A stretch of DNA of 64,000 bases from Anaerosalibacter sp. Marseille-P3206 (GCF_900155565.1 NZ_FUHM01000002.1:434001-498000), one strand, 5' to 3'. Shown: positions 46,538 to 56,432, numbered from the stretch's first letter. Numbers and translations are program-made. The notes: generated by a model not told the origin, from the letters alone.

Positions 46538-48034
46538 TCAACACTCCTTTTTATTATTTAAAAAACCTTCTAAAAATTTCCCTACACAATAATGAAGTTC
46601 ATTCTTTGAACTATTCAAAATAGTTTCAGAATATTCGTTTGGCATCTCTACATTGTTTACAATAATCAAATGAGTTAAGAAATCAAACATACCTGCTCTA
46701 TCATCCGCTTTAAGCATATTAGTAATTCTCAATGCTATATTTTTCCTATTATTGTTAATTTCTTCATCTGAAGATGAAACCATGTTTTTTTTCAAGTTTT
46801 CTCCTAATTTACTAAAATAATTGTCTTTCATGAAACAACCTCCTCCCTCCTGTATTGAATTCAATATATTTATAAACTTCTGATAATTTTTGATATTCAA
46901 CAATATCTCTTCGTTATCTTCAGAAGCAAAAGATAAAATATTTGAAATTAAAGTATCTCTTAAAGCTTCATAATTTTTGTATCTAATATATTGCTTGCAT
47001 CTATCTCTCATCAAAGCCTTGTCATGAGAATAATTGTAGTTATCAGCAATGTGTATCAATTCAACATCTTGAATAAGCTTTTCATACTCTGTCAAGATTT
47101 GGAAAGTAAGTATAACTCCTTTATTGCTATCCGTTATTACATCATATAATCTTATCCCTTTTCCCTTCAATTTCCCCAATTTCAATTGGAAAGCTGCATC
47201 TTCATATATTCTTTTTTTAAGCATTAAATTATTGTTTATATATCGAAGAAAATACAAATCATCTGTATATCCAAGAACCTTTGGCCTTTTCCTACTAATA
47301 TATAGAAGAAACATTAAATTCAAAAATTCACATTCAAAACAAATACTATTTTTGCATTCACCATAATTATTAAAAGTACTCATTTCAGACCCAAAGAAAG
47401 AATAATTATATTTTGAATTGATTCTTTCTTTTTTTTCATCTTTATGAGTAATATCCAACCTTGTAGCTATATTTGTATGACAAACTGTACACTTTTCATC
47501 AATTGGCTCATACTTTTTAAGTATATCTCTCTGTTCATCATCATTTTTATTGTTTATTTTAAATACTAAATCAATTAATTCTTTAAAATTGTAGTGGAAA
47601 TTCTCCTCAGATCCTGAATTAGCTCCATACTTTCCACTATTCCTAACATAAGGAAAATACTTTTTACTAAACTTATCTAAATAAAACTCTTTGTCTTTTT
47701 CCTTTAAGGAACTTTGAGATATTATTTCTTTAAAATTACCAATATTTAATTTTTCAACAACTACCTCTTCTAATCCTTTTTTATTAAGATCATCTCTTAT
47801 ACCATTTAAAAAAACTTGAAATATTTCATGTTCTATAATGTAATCGTACAATGTTTTAGGTTTCAAACCTTCTACTGCCAAACAATTAGCTTCTAGTGTT
47901 ATATCCCAGTTGCCTTCCGTTTCATAAGTGGATTTCATCTCTTGTAATATATCATATAGCTCTATAATCCCTATATCAGCTACTACATCTCCTGTCCTAT
48001 AAAATCTATACTTTTCTATCGTCCTCACCCCCAT
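46538..48034 (-). CDS. cas8b: CRISPR large subunit Cas8b (Cst1 type)
   Basis: Large Cascade subunit thought to recognise the PAM. 498 residues. Two zinc-ribbon-like cysteine pairs are seen: EKCTVCHTNIATRL (about residue 188) and CKNSICFECEFL (about 225). The N-terminal FYRTGDVVADIGIIELYDIL and the late GGGCFMKDNYFSKLGENL fit the Cst1 family. It follows cas6 by 3 bases. Identity rests on size, cysteines and gene order, since Cas8 proteins diverge widely. Confidence 0.85.
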   Translation of the reverse strand: MGVRTIEKYRFYRTGDVVADIGIIELYDILQEMKSTYETEGNWDITLEANCLAVEGLKPKTLYDYIIEHEIFQVFLNGIRDDLNKKGLEEVVVEKLNIGNFKEIISQSSLKEKDKEFYLDKFSKKYFPYVRNSGKYGANSGSEENFHYNFKELIDLVFKINNKNDDEQRDILKKYEPIDEKCTVCHTNIATRLDITHKDEKKERINSKYNYSFFGSEMSTFNNYGECKNSICFECEFLNLMFLLYISRKRPKVLGYTDDLYFLRYINNNLMLKKRIYEDAAFQLKLGKLKGKGIRLYDVITDSNKGVILTFQILTEYEKLIQDVELIHIADNYNYSHDKALMRDRCKQYIRYKNYEALRDTLISNILSFASEDNEEILLNIKNYQKFINILNSIQEGGGCFMKDNYFSKLGENLKKNMVSSSDEEINNNRKNIALRITNMLKADDRAGMFDFLTHLIIVNNVEMPNEYSETILNSSKNELHYCVGKFLEGFLNNKKEC

Positions 48035-48037
48035 TCA

Positions 48038-48769
48038 TCAAAGAACTTCTATCATTCCTGCATTTTGACCTCTACGATATCCTATCCCCAATCTATATAT
48101 GTCATTTAAGTCTTCAATATCCCCTGCAAGTTTGAAAGCTCCTCTATAACCAGTGATATAAAAAATTTTCTTCCCTGTATTTGCTGTAAATTCTTCTATT
48201 TCTTCTTTTAAAACAGTTTTCTTCATATCAATAGCTTTAAAAGACAATTCTTCCTTTAGACCATATCCCCTATAATTCTTTAAGATTAGGTTTGTTATAT
48301 AATTTAATTCTACTTCATAACTTTTATCTTCTGGCCCTATGAATTTATTTTCCTTTGTTTTGATTATTATTGGAGAAAGAGTCTTGAAATCGACAGTTGG
48401 AGTTAGTATGATTTTTTCTTTTTGATAAGTTATTTTTCCTCGGGTAAGTTTATAATCTTTGTATTGGAATTCGTTAGTTTTTAAAAGTCCATTATATATA
48501 TTTGTCATGAAATGCATATCTGGAGAACTAATATTTAAAATCATTTTTCCATTTAGTTTTATCTCATTATCTAAGATTTCATAGTCCTCCAAATATGTTG
48601 AGGTACAAAAATGCTTTGTCCTTTTATTACTGTTTTTTTTGTTATAATAATACAGTGAAGTACAGTAATTAATATTAACTTTTTTTAGTGCTTCCTTAAA
48701 TAAACTGCTAATTAGAAAACCTTGGCTAATAGGAATAAGTGTAGAATAAAAAGGAATCGCTAAACGCAT
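48038..48769 (-). CDS. cas6: CRISPR RNA endonuclease Cas6
   Basis: Cuts the array transcript inside each repeat. 243 residues with the family glycine-rich end DIYRLGIGYRRGQNAGMIEVL and LAIPFYSTLIPISQGFLISSLF at the start. The catalytic histidine cannot be placed with certainty. AGGGAGGTG precedes the ATG by 12 bases. It is the first gene of the cas operon; the array's terminator lies at 48883-48926, so the operon needs a separate promoter in 48770-48880. Confidence 0.9.
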   Translation of the reverse strand: MRLAIPFYSTLIPISQGFLISSLFKEALKKVNINYCTSLYYYNKKNSNKRTKHFCTSTYLEDYEILDNEIKLNGKMILNISSPDMHFMTNIYNGLLKTNEFQYKDYKLTRGKITYQKEKIILTPTVDFKTLSPIIIKTKENKFIGPEDKSYEVELNYITNLILKNYRGYGLKEELSFKAIDMKKTVLKEEIEEFTANTGKKIFYITGYRGAFKLAGDIEDLNDIYRLGIGYRRGQNAGMIEVL

Positions 48770-48882
48770 CTTATAATTTCACCTCCCTTTCTTAATTATA
48801 TTATTACCTTTCATATAGGTTATTATTTTGTTATTTTAAATATACCATTAGTTTATAACAATGTAAAATTTTGAAATATGAT
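48770..48882 (-). promoter_or_regulatory. Probable promoter region of the cas operon
   Basis: A minus-strand TATAAT (48800-48795) lies between the array terminator and the cas6 ribosome binding site. No clear -35 is seen. Confidence 0.35.
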
Positions 48883-48926
48883 AAAAAGGCCAGTATATTA
48901 GATTTAATTCCATATACTGGCCTTTT
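48883..48926 (-). terminator. Terminator at the far end of the CRISPR array
   Basis: AAAAAGGCCAGTATAT (48883-48898) pairs with ATATACTGGCCTTTT (48912-48926); on the minus strand it ends in TTTTT. It would stop array transcription before the cas operon. Confidence 0.85.
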
Positions 48927-48957
48927 GCTAGTTTTTTCTTTGTATTCCTACCCTTTG

Positions 48958-50564
48958 AAAATATTCCCACATAGTTAAGATAAAAAGTTTTCATTACTTA
49001 CATTTTTATAACCTTACATGTTTTTACATCCCACATAGTTTAGATAAAACCTTCATAAATCTTATAAAACAACAGATAATTATCAATATTTACATCCCAC
49101 ATAGTTAATATAAAACTATAAAAACGATTAAAAAGCTATTTATAAGCTTTAAAATTTACATCCCACATAGTTAATATAAAACCTGCCAATATTCCTTGCA
49201 AAATTCCGTTTAGTACTATATTTACATCCCACATAGTTAATATAAAACTATTTTAATATTTCTTTTGAAGTTTCTTCATTAAATATATTTACATCCCACA
49301 TAGTTAATATAAAACTAATTTTTATAAAACTCATGAAGAAGCAAGAATAAGTATTTACATCCCACATAGTTAATATAAAACCATTCAACTGATCATTTGA
49401 ATCTATTTTGTTTTTGTAATTTACATCCCACATAGTTAATATAAAACACATTTGCTACAGATAGACTGAGAGAAGGTATAAGACATTTACATCCCACATA
49501 GTTAATATAAAACTGTTTGATAAAAATCTTTTTATGTTTGATAAAAAGAATTTACATCCCACATAGTTAATATAAAACGTGGTTGCCTGGAAAAAGAAAA
49601 CTTAGAGAAAATAGCATTTACATCCCACATAGTTAATATAAAACTCTAAAATGTCTAAGAAAGTAAGTGATAACTTAAAGCAATTTACATCCCACATAGT
49701 TAATATAAAACTTAAATTTTGTAGTATTCCACTTTGTTTTATACTCTATTTACATCCCACATAGTTAATATAAAACTGTTTTTGTGCAAGATTGGAGATT
49801 ATAAAATTCATATTTACATCCCACATAGTTAATATAAAACCCAAGCCTCTCCGTAACTGCCATTTATTGCATGTTCATTTACATCCCACATAGTTAATAT
49901 AAAACCTTTGCCTCCTGAAAATACTGAATCGTTTATTCCCATTTACATCCCACATAGTTAATATAAAACCAATGCGAATAAACTAGACGTAATAGATGAA
50001 GATCAGATTTACATCCCACATAGTTAATATAAAACAGATTGGTAGAAGAATTAAAGCAAAAAGAACCGAACAATTTACATCCCACATAGTTAATATAAAA
50101 CTTACCTTCCCCATCTACCATTATTTCACCTGTAAGATTTACATCCCACATAGTTAATATAAAACGAGTCTCCTGTGCCTCTTCATCTTCTATAGCGAAA
50201 TGATTTACATCCCACATAGTTAATATAAAACTCTTTTTTGTCCCATGTATACCACCTCAAATGTGGAATTTACATCCCACATAGTTAATATAAAACATGA
50301 AATTAAGCTCTATTCTAAATGTTTCATCCTTCTTATTTACATCCCACATAGTTAATATAAAACGAAAGCTTTTATATATTTACATTAGACACAAAAAATA
50401 ATTTACATCCCACATAGTTAATATAAAACTATACTGCTGATGTTACCTATACAAAGCCTATTAAGCCATATTTACATCCCACATAGTTAATATAAAACCA
50501 ATTAAAACATAATACTTATGTCCATCAATTAATTCATTTACATCCCACATAGTTAATATAAAAC
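48958..50564 (-). CRISPR. Type I-B CRISPR array, 25 repeats and 24 spacers
   Basis: The 29-base repeat on the plus strand begins ATTTACATCCCACATAG and ends TTAATATAAAAC. Twenty-three copies are identical (49088 to 50564). At the left are two degenerate copies, 49022-49050 with three changes and 48958-48986 with more. Spacers are 35-40 bases, mostly 36-37. Repeat decay at the left and the long AT-rich leader at the right indicate transcription on the minus strand, with the crRNA tag ATGTAAAT. The newest spacers should be those near 50500. Confidence 0.97.
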
Positions 50565-50853
50565 CCTAAAACTAGAAATGTCTATACTAGTTGATATCAC
50601 TCATTTATACCTATTCCTAAAATCGCTGTAAGCTATGTTAGTTGCAGTAAACCTACGATCGTGTTTGGATGTTTTTTACAAAAACTCTTGTAGCTTAGTG
50701 TATTCAATCGTTATACCATTTCTTTTAAAAAATAGGTTCGCTGCAAATCCATAATTTTACTTTGTTTTATTATATCATATAATCTCTATTATTGAATGTT
50801 TAAATAAAACTTATTTTGTGAAGCTTTCAACAAAAGTTGAGTAGTACTAGGTA
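50565..50853 (-). promoter_or_regulatory. CRISPR leader region
   Basis: 289 bases between the last repeat and the helicase gene, with no open reading frame of note. A segment at 50745-50784 recurs beside the solitary repeat at 42296. Array promoter expected here. Confidence 0.65.
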
Positions 50854-52749
50854 TTATTCAATAATTTCTTCTATTTCACTAATAAATGGAGACTTCTTTC
50901 CAGAAGATAATAAATACAAATTTTCTTTTGCCCTAGTCATACCAACATACATAAGTCGCCTTTCTTCATCAAGATCATGGTTATTAAAAAATGATTTATT
51001 ATTTATTTCACTCATATATGTTGGCAATATTCCATCGTTTATATCAATAATAAATACATTTTTAAATTCTAAACCTTTAGAACTATGTAATGTAGATAAT
51101 GTTATCGCTTCCCTATTTTTATTAATTACAGATTCCCTTATTTTAAGCTGTAATCTTCCAACCCATGTCCAATATGTTTTAATTGATGGTTCATTCTTAG
51201 TCAAAAACCTCATTATATCAATATATCTATAATAAATAGAATTTTGATAATCAACATTTTTAGATAATCTAGATAAATAATTTTTATACTCCATGTTTTC
51301 TAATATATAATCTATTGCATTAAAAGGTTTCATTTTAACTATCTCATCTAAATGCTCTTCAAATCTATTCATTAAATTTCTTTGTTCATTAGTAAAACCT
51401 CTTAATCTTCTAAATGTTGTAAAAATATCTTCACCATTTAATTGTTCATCACGTATTTTTATTATATCTTGTCTTTTTAACAGCAATCCCATTTTATTGT
51501 AAACTTGATAAAATGCCCTCAATAGAGTTTTATCATCAGCTAATAATATAATAGCAATAATGTCATTTTTAGTGAAATGTCTAAAAAAGCGGAACTCACC
51601 AATATTCGAATAAAATTTCACACCTTTATTAATTAAATAACAAGTAGGTTTAATAATTGACAAACTATCCCTAAATAAAATAGCTGTTTCATCTAATTCA
51701 CTCATATGTTTATCCATAATTTCTTTTATTACAAATTTGTATTGTTCATCTTCATTATTAAATTGATTAATATATATATTCCCATTTTTATTACTATTTG
51801 CTTTTATTTCTTTTGTAAATCTTTTATTAGATTTTTCAATAAACTTTTTACTTTTTTCTACAATATCTTTAGAAGAACGGTAATTTACATCTAAATAAAA
51901 TTTATTAGAATAAGAAAAGTCATCACCAAATTTCTCTAATATTTCAGGCCTACTACCCCTAAAGCTATATATTGTTTGGTCAGAATCTCCAACAAACATA
52001 ATATTGCCAAAAAAATTTACTATTTGCTTTATAAATTCATATTGAACGCCTGAAATATCTTGAGCTTCATCTACTAATATATATTGATACTTTTCACTAA
52101 AATACTTATTTAATGCAAAATTTTCTTTCAATAGTTTATACGCTACATAAATCATGTCATCATAATCAACTAGATTTTCTTCTTTTTTAATTTCCTCATA
52201 TCTTTTGTAAATTGAGCTAAAAGAATCAACTAATGTAATTCCACTAATATTTACATGACTATCTAATTTGTTATTATTTATAAAAGTTAATAGATTAATT
52301 ATTTTTTCTAATTCAATTTCACTGGGCTCCCTATTATTTATTTCTCTATAAATTTTAATTATCACACTCTTTTGCTCATTACCAAGAATATTAAATTTAA
52401 TATTTGTTTTATATGAATAATAACTAATTACTGATAAAGCAAAACTATGAATAGTAGTAAATTTAACTTTTTCTATATCATTTATATGGATTTTACTTAT
52501 CATTAAATCTTTAAATCTATTAGAAATATCCTCAACAGAAGCATTAGAATACGTTAAAACTAATATTTTTTCTGGTTTAATATCATATTCATTAATTAGT
52601 GCTCCTATTTTAGCACAAATTATTGTTGTTTTCCCACTTCCAGCTGTACTATTTACTACTGCTGGACCATTAAAATGGTTTATTATTTTTATTTGTTCTT
52701 CGTTGAATACTAATCCATTTTTATCTTTTAATGTAGAAATAATATCCAT
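50854..52749 (-). CDS. UvrD/PcrA-like superfamily I DNA helicase
   Basis: 631 residues. All helicase motifs are present: VNSTAGSGKTTIICA (Walker A, about 35), VLTYSNASVEDI, LVDEAQDISGVQ (Walker B), GDSDQTIYSFRGS, DVNYRSSKDIVEK, LSTLHSSKGLEFKNVFIID and VGMTRAKENLYLL. Shorter than PcrA (about 720). It reads in the same direction as the HNH and methyltransferase genes, though a 252-base gap separates it. A role with the restriction system or as a stand-alone defence helicase (GajB-like) is possible. It is clearly distinct from addA, which is in this window too. Confidence 0.9.
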   Translation of the reverse strand: MDIISTLKDKNGLVFNEEQIKIINHFNGPAVVNSTAGSGKTTIICAKIGALINEYDIKPEKILVLTYSNASVEDISNRFKDLMISKIHINDIEKVKFTTIHSFALSVISYYSYKTNIKFNILGNEQKSVIIKIYREINNREPSEIELEKIINLLTFINNNKLDSHVNISGITLVDSFSSIYKRYEEIKKEENLVDYDDMIYVAYKLLKENFALNKYFSEKYQYILVDEAQDISGVQYEFIKQIVNFFGNIMFVGDSDQTIYSFRGSRPEILEKFGDDFSYSNKFYLDVNYRSSKDIVEKSKKFIEKSNKRFTKEIKANSNKNGNIYINQFNNEDEQYKFVIKEIMDKHMSELDETAILFRDSLSIIKPTCYLINKGVKFYSNIGEFRFFRHFTKNDIIAIILLADDKTLLRAFYQVYNKMGLLLKRQDIIKIRDEQLNGEDIFTTFRRLRGFTNEQRNLMNRFEEHLDEIVKMKPFNAIDYILENMEYKNYLSRLSKNVDYQNSIYYRYIDIMRFLTKNEPSIKTYWTWVGRLQLKIRESVINKNREAITLSTLHSSKGLEFKNVFIIDINDGILPTYMSEINNKSFFNNHDLDEERRLMYVGMTRAKENLYLLSSGKKSPFISEIEEIIE

Positions 52750-53001
52750 AGAATCACCTTCTTATTTAGATATATTAATCAGCACCTTTTAAAACTATTA
52801 ATTTTTACTCTTTATTTGCAAATCCATATTATTTAAAATATCCATCTTTCTTTAATTCTTATTCTAATAACAAAAGAAGTTGACTATATTTTAGTTTTTT
52901 ATTTTTTCATAAGTAACCTTTGTTATAATAATTTAATAGTTTTTTCAACTACCTTTTTAATTATATTTAGTCTAATTTTTTTATATTATCTTTATTTTTA
53001 T
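52750..53001 (-). other. Intergenic gap with a fragment resembling the PC4-like gene 3' end
   Basis: No gene is visible. At 52817-52845 the bases AAATCCATAT-ATTTAAAATATCC match the end of the PC4-like gene (42044-42067) at 23 of 24 positions; on the minus strand the piece reads DILNNMDLQ against DILNDMDL-stop. Otherwise AT-rich sequence with no recognised signal. Confidence 0.45.
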
Positions 53002-53979
53002 TTAACCTTTAAATACATTTTTTCTATGATATTCTAAATAAACTATTCTTTTCTCGTCTAATGGTAACTTTGATATTGTTTTTCCTGTATATATTTGCAA
53101 TCTATTTTGATTCATTGGTGATATCCATGGAGATACCATTAATTTTTTATTATTTTCAAAAGTAATAAAACCTCTATCGAATAATGTATCATAGGTTGGC
53201 GTTAATATAAAACCATTTTTGGGATCTACTTTTTCTCTATCATTTGAATCAGCCCATGGTTTTATATGTGAAGCAATTAATAACCTTTCATCATTAACTA
53301 ACGTAAAAGGGCAAAATAAACATTCATTTAATAATTTAGTTCTATATTCACCTTGTCCTACTCGTGATGATATTAATCTTTCCTTACTTCGTTTTGATAT
53401 TTTATCATTTTTTACAATCAAATTTTCTTGATCTCTCTCTCTTGGTCGATAAAACTTTACTATATCAGATTTATAATCTATGAACAATTTAAAATAATAA
53501 TATATTTTATTATTATTTTTTAATTTAAGTATAGATACATAAGAAATATTAGGTATCCCGACTTCTCTCATTAAAGTATAATAATCAGAATCAGAATTGA
53601 TATATACTCTTGGAAGAGCTACGTCGGACCTATATATATTAAATTCAAGGAAATCATTTTCTAAGTTACTTATTTTTTCTCTAAGCTTTTCATATACTTT
53701 AGGCATGACATCTTTATTAGAATATTCTTGCTGTGGAAATAAATATTCATCTTTCGAATCAGTCAAAAACTTTTCAAAATCACTTTTTAGAAAAAAACAT
53801 CGATCACTAAAATCACCCCAAAACTCAACTAATCTATCATTATAATTTCCAACATATAACTTAGCCTCGCCATGACCAGTTCCAATTTTGTTGATTTTTA
53901 CAAAAGAATCCGCTATAGTTATACATTCAACAGTATCTATTATATCGAATCTTCTTTCATTAATAATGATATTATTCAA
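53002..53979 (-). CDS. HNH restriction endonuclease
   Basis: 325 residues. The C-terminal half carries RVGQGEYRTKLLNECLFCPFT, LLIASHIKPWADSNDREKVDPKNGFILTPTYDTLFDRGFI. The two cysteines and the ASH, NG and DxLFD blocks are the HNH_2 nuclease pattern seen in type II restriction enzymes. The N-terminal half, presumably for DNA recognition, is unassigned. The C5 methyltransferase gene ends 11 bases upstream, so the two form a restriction-modification pair. Confidence 0.87.
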   Translation of the reverse strand: MNNIIINERRFDIIDTVECITIADSFVKINKIGTGHGEAKLYVGNYNDRLVEFWGDFSDRCFFLKSDFEKFLTDSKDEYLFPQQEYSNKDVMPKVYEKLREKISNLENDFLEFNIYRSDVALPRVYINSDSDYYTLMREVGIPNISYVSILKLKNNNKIYYYFKLFIDYKSDIVKFYRPRERDQENLIVKNDKISKRSKERLISSRVGQGEYRTKLLNECLFCPFTLVNDERLLIASHIKPWADSNDREKVDPKNGFILTPTYDTLFDRGFITFENNKKLMVSPWISPMNQNRLQIYTGKTISKLPLDEKRIVYLEYHRKNVFKG

Positions 53980-53990
53980 GAAATTACCTC

Positions 53991-55748
53991 CTACTTAATT
54001 ATATTTGGATAACTTTCTATTATGCTATCCATTATTGCAATTAAAACATCAACAACTATTGAATTACCCGCTTGTTGATATGCAGGTGTATCAGCAACAA
54101 CAATTTTAAAACTGTCACAAAACCCCATTAATCTCAAACATTCTCTTGGAGTTAATTTTCGAATTCTGCCTTCAGTTGTAACATAATTATCTACACCCGC
54201 TCGATGCATTTTATGCATTGATGTTAATAATGGTCTTGCTATATCTAAATCTATTTCAGGTTTTGAGTAAAAACCTTTTGTACCTGATGACAATACGTAT
54301 TTTTTGACTTTTTCCGATAAAAAATATTTTTCTAAATCTTTTATTGTTTTTTCTTTATCTTTATTTTCTTCTTCAAACACAAAATCACCATGCCAATTAA
54401 ATTGCTGGTTTTTTTTCTGACATAATTGAATATCTCCATCTATTTGAGTATATCTTTTATCTATATTTTTCTTATTTGTTACAAATTTAACACCTTTCTT
54501 GGATAAATAATATTTCCCAGAAACATTGTCTAGTAAAAAATCTTTCATCGTTTTTTCCAATGGCTTTGGAGAAGGAAATATGAATTTTTTTCTGTTTTTT
54601 TTAATATCTTTTCTAAACCCAACTACGAATAATCTTTCTCTATTTTGTGGTATTCCATAATCTTTTGAATTTAAAACATCATAGCTCCAATCATAGTTTA
54701 GATCATCAAACACCTTTTTCATCGTTCTCCATGTATTTCCATCATCATTACTTAATACAGCTTTAACATTTTCATAAATAAATACTTTTGGTTGAATTTC
54801 ATATATTAATCTTGCATACTCATAAAATAAAGTTCCTCTAGTATCTTCAAGACCTCTTTGTTTTCCAACCAAACTAAATGATTGACATGGGCTTCCGCCA
54901 ACAAATAAATCAATTTTATCTCTATACTGATTACCGTCTAAAAAAGAAACATTCCAATGATAATCATCAGGATTTAAGTCATAATTAGCCATATATGATT
55001 TTTTTACTTTATTTTGAGATTCTTTGCCCTTATAAAGATTATCAACATATTCTTTTTTTTTCTTATAATCTTTAATTTTATCTAATTCTTTTAAAATATA
55101 AAACGTATTTATTTTTTCATGTAACATAGATAATTTTTCAGCAATATTTTTTAATTTATTTTCTTTTCTTTTGAAATTACTAATTAATACAAATTCATCA
55201 TAATTAAATTTATTTTTTATTATTGCTTTATAAATATCGCTATCTTTAAATTTCTTACCGTATATCCTTTTATAATCTGATTCGACTTTTATTATTGCTT
55301 TCATTGACTCAAAATATTTCACTTTATCAGATGTATTATCATTTCTAAGAATATTAATCCATTTATTGTATACTTTTATTACATTTGGATTAAAATAATT
55401 GTTTTCAACAAAATAAGTAAGTAATATTTTTATAAAATTTATAAATTCTTTATTTGGTGTTAATAACCCTAAAAACTCATCATAACTTTTACTTATAATA
55501 GATAAGTTATTTGATAATTCTTGTATATAATTTTTATCATTGCCTTTATCATTTCTTATAATATCTATCATATTATTTAATTCTATTAATTCTGATTCAA
55601 CCTCTTCTATATTGTTATCAATATTTTTTGATAAAATATCTACATCTCCATTATCACATGCAAATACTATTTTATGAGGGATTCCCATTCTAATTAATGC
55701 ATGTTCAATTGCTCCAATTCCACTAAAAACTGTTCCTAACTTTAGCAT
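53991..55748 (-). CDS. C5-cytosine DNA methyltransferase with large insertion
   Basis: 585 residues. Motif I is GTVFSGIGAIEHAL; the catalytic cysteine lies in LFVGGSPCQSFSLVGKQRG; motif VI is YENVKAV; motif VIII is GIPQNRERLFVVGF; motif X is AYQQAGNSIVVDV. The target recognition region lies between about 380 and 520. About 220 helical residues rich in Asn, Lys and Glu (about 35-255) are inserted between motifs II and IV, where typical enzymes have 30-40. It should protect host DNA from the HNH endonuclease just downstream. No C protein was found. Confidence 0.93.
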   Translation of the reverse strand: MLKLGTVFSGIGAIEHALIRMGIPHKIVFACDNGDVDILSKNIDNNIEEVESELIELNNMIDIIRNDKGNDKNYIQELSNNLSIISKSYDEFLGLLTPNKEFINFIKILLTYFVENNYFNPNVIKVYNKWINILRNDNTSDKVKYFESMKAIIKVESDYKRIYGKKFKDSDIYKAIIKNKFNYDEFVLISNFKRKENKLKNIAEKLSMLHEKINTFYILKELDKIKDYKKKKEYVDNLYKGKESQNKVKKSYMANYDLNPDDYHWNVSFLDGNQYRDKIDLFVGGSPCQSFSLVGKQRGLEDTRGTLFYEYARLIYEIQPKVFIYENVKAVLSNDDGNTWRTMKKVFDDLNYDWSYDVLNSKDYGIPQNRERLFVVGFRKDIKKNRKKFIFPSPKPLEKTMKDFLLDNVSGKYYLSKKGVKFVTNKKNIDKRYTQIDGDIQLCQKKNQQFNWHGDFVFEEENKDKEKTIKDLEKYFLSEKVKKYVLSSGTKGFYSKPEIDLDIARPLLTSMHKMHRAGVDNYVTTEGRIRKLTPRECLRLMGFCDSFKIVVADTPAYQQAGNSIVVDVLIAIMDSIIESYPNIIK

Positions 55749-56061
55749 TTTTTATCTATCACCTTACTTTCTTTTTATTAACAATGTGTAATATTGATTT
55801 TATATTATTATAATCTATTTTAAAATCTAATTCACCTATGGTTTTTTTATCAAAATTTCAATTTATTTATTATATATTCTCACAATGTTTTTGAAACTTT
55901 GTTTAATATTAGTTGAATGAGACTTTAATAATATGTGTATTTAACTATCTTGCTTTTGATTTTCGGCATACTAGAACTAACGTTCTGTATATATTATAAT
56001 ATATAACGGCTATATAAGCAACATAAAAAATTTAACAATATAAGAAATAATAAATAAAGAA
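55749..56061. other. AT-rich region without a recognised gene
   Basis: It should contain the promoter of the restriction operon (minus strand). Nothing else can be supported. Confidence 0.5.
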
Positions 56062-56235
56062 AAAATATTTATAAAATTTATAGATGAAATCCATATTGGA
56101 GATAAGTTTGAAGTTAAAGAAGGGTGGATTATAACTACAGATAAGTTTACGTCGATAGAAACCATATGGAAGATAATGCATAAGCAATGGGATATTAAAA
56201 ACAGAATGTCATTTAAACCATGGTTCCCTTCGTAG
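56062..56235 (+). pseudogene. Transposase remnant (C-terminal part)
   Basis: Read in frame from 56062 it gives about 57 residues with GWIITTDKFTSIETIWKIMH and KQWDIKNRMSF, then a stop. The pattern WIITT...I-x2-WDIxN resembles the end of DDE transposases with the YRxxWxIEN-type block. No start, no complete catalytic set, no clear ends. I infer a decayed insertion sequence. Confidence 0.5.
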
Positions 56236-56270
56236 CCCTACGGACGTAGAAACCATATTGATATTCATAA

Positions 56271-56352
56271 ATAAAAAAGTTCTACTCTTTCCTAACTTTT
56301 TTAATAAGATAGCTCTCTCTTTTATAAAAATTTCAATTTATAATATTTATTA
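56271..56352. repeat. 82-bp direct repeat, copy 1
   Basis: TTCTACTCTTTCCTAACTTT and AAGATAGCTCTCTCTTTTA blocks match 57761-57842 with few changes. In the second copy this sequence is the 3' part of a 29-codon frame; here the frame is broken. Confidence 0.8.
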
Positions 56353-56432
56353 CACACAAAAATAGAAATAAGCTCCTGAGATTTTTGCTCATCACTCATT
56401 TCTATAAGTTTCTTTAACGAGATAATATTTGT

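Noticed and set aside
49248-50217. Open frames encoding repeated FILTMWDVN units inside the array (49248-49451 and 49933-50217)
   Set aside because: They are translations of CRISPR repeats; the periodic peptide comes from the repeat, not from a gene.
48958-50564. Self-targeting spacers
   Set aside because: Reading the spacers against the window by eye gave no convincing match, but this is not a proper search.
50854-52749. Gabija system (GajA nuclease plus GajB helicase)
   Set aside because: No OLD-family nuclease gene accompanies the helicase; the neighbours are an HNH enzyme and a methyltransferase.
42040-52845. A classical attachment-site duplication bounding an integrated element
   Set aside because: The second copy of the PC4-like gene end lies beyond the gene's 5' side, not its 3' side, and there is no integrase.
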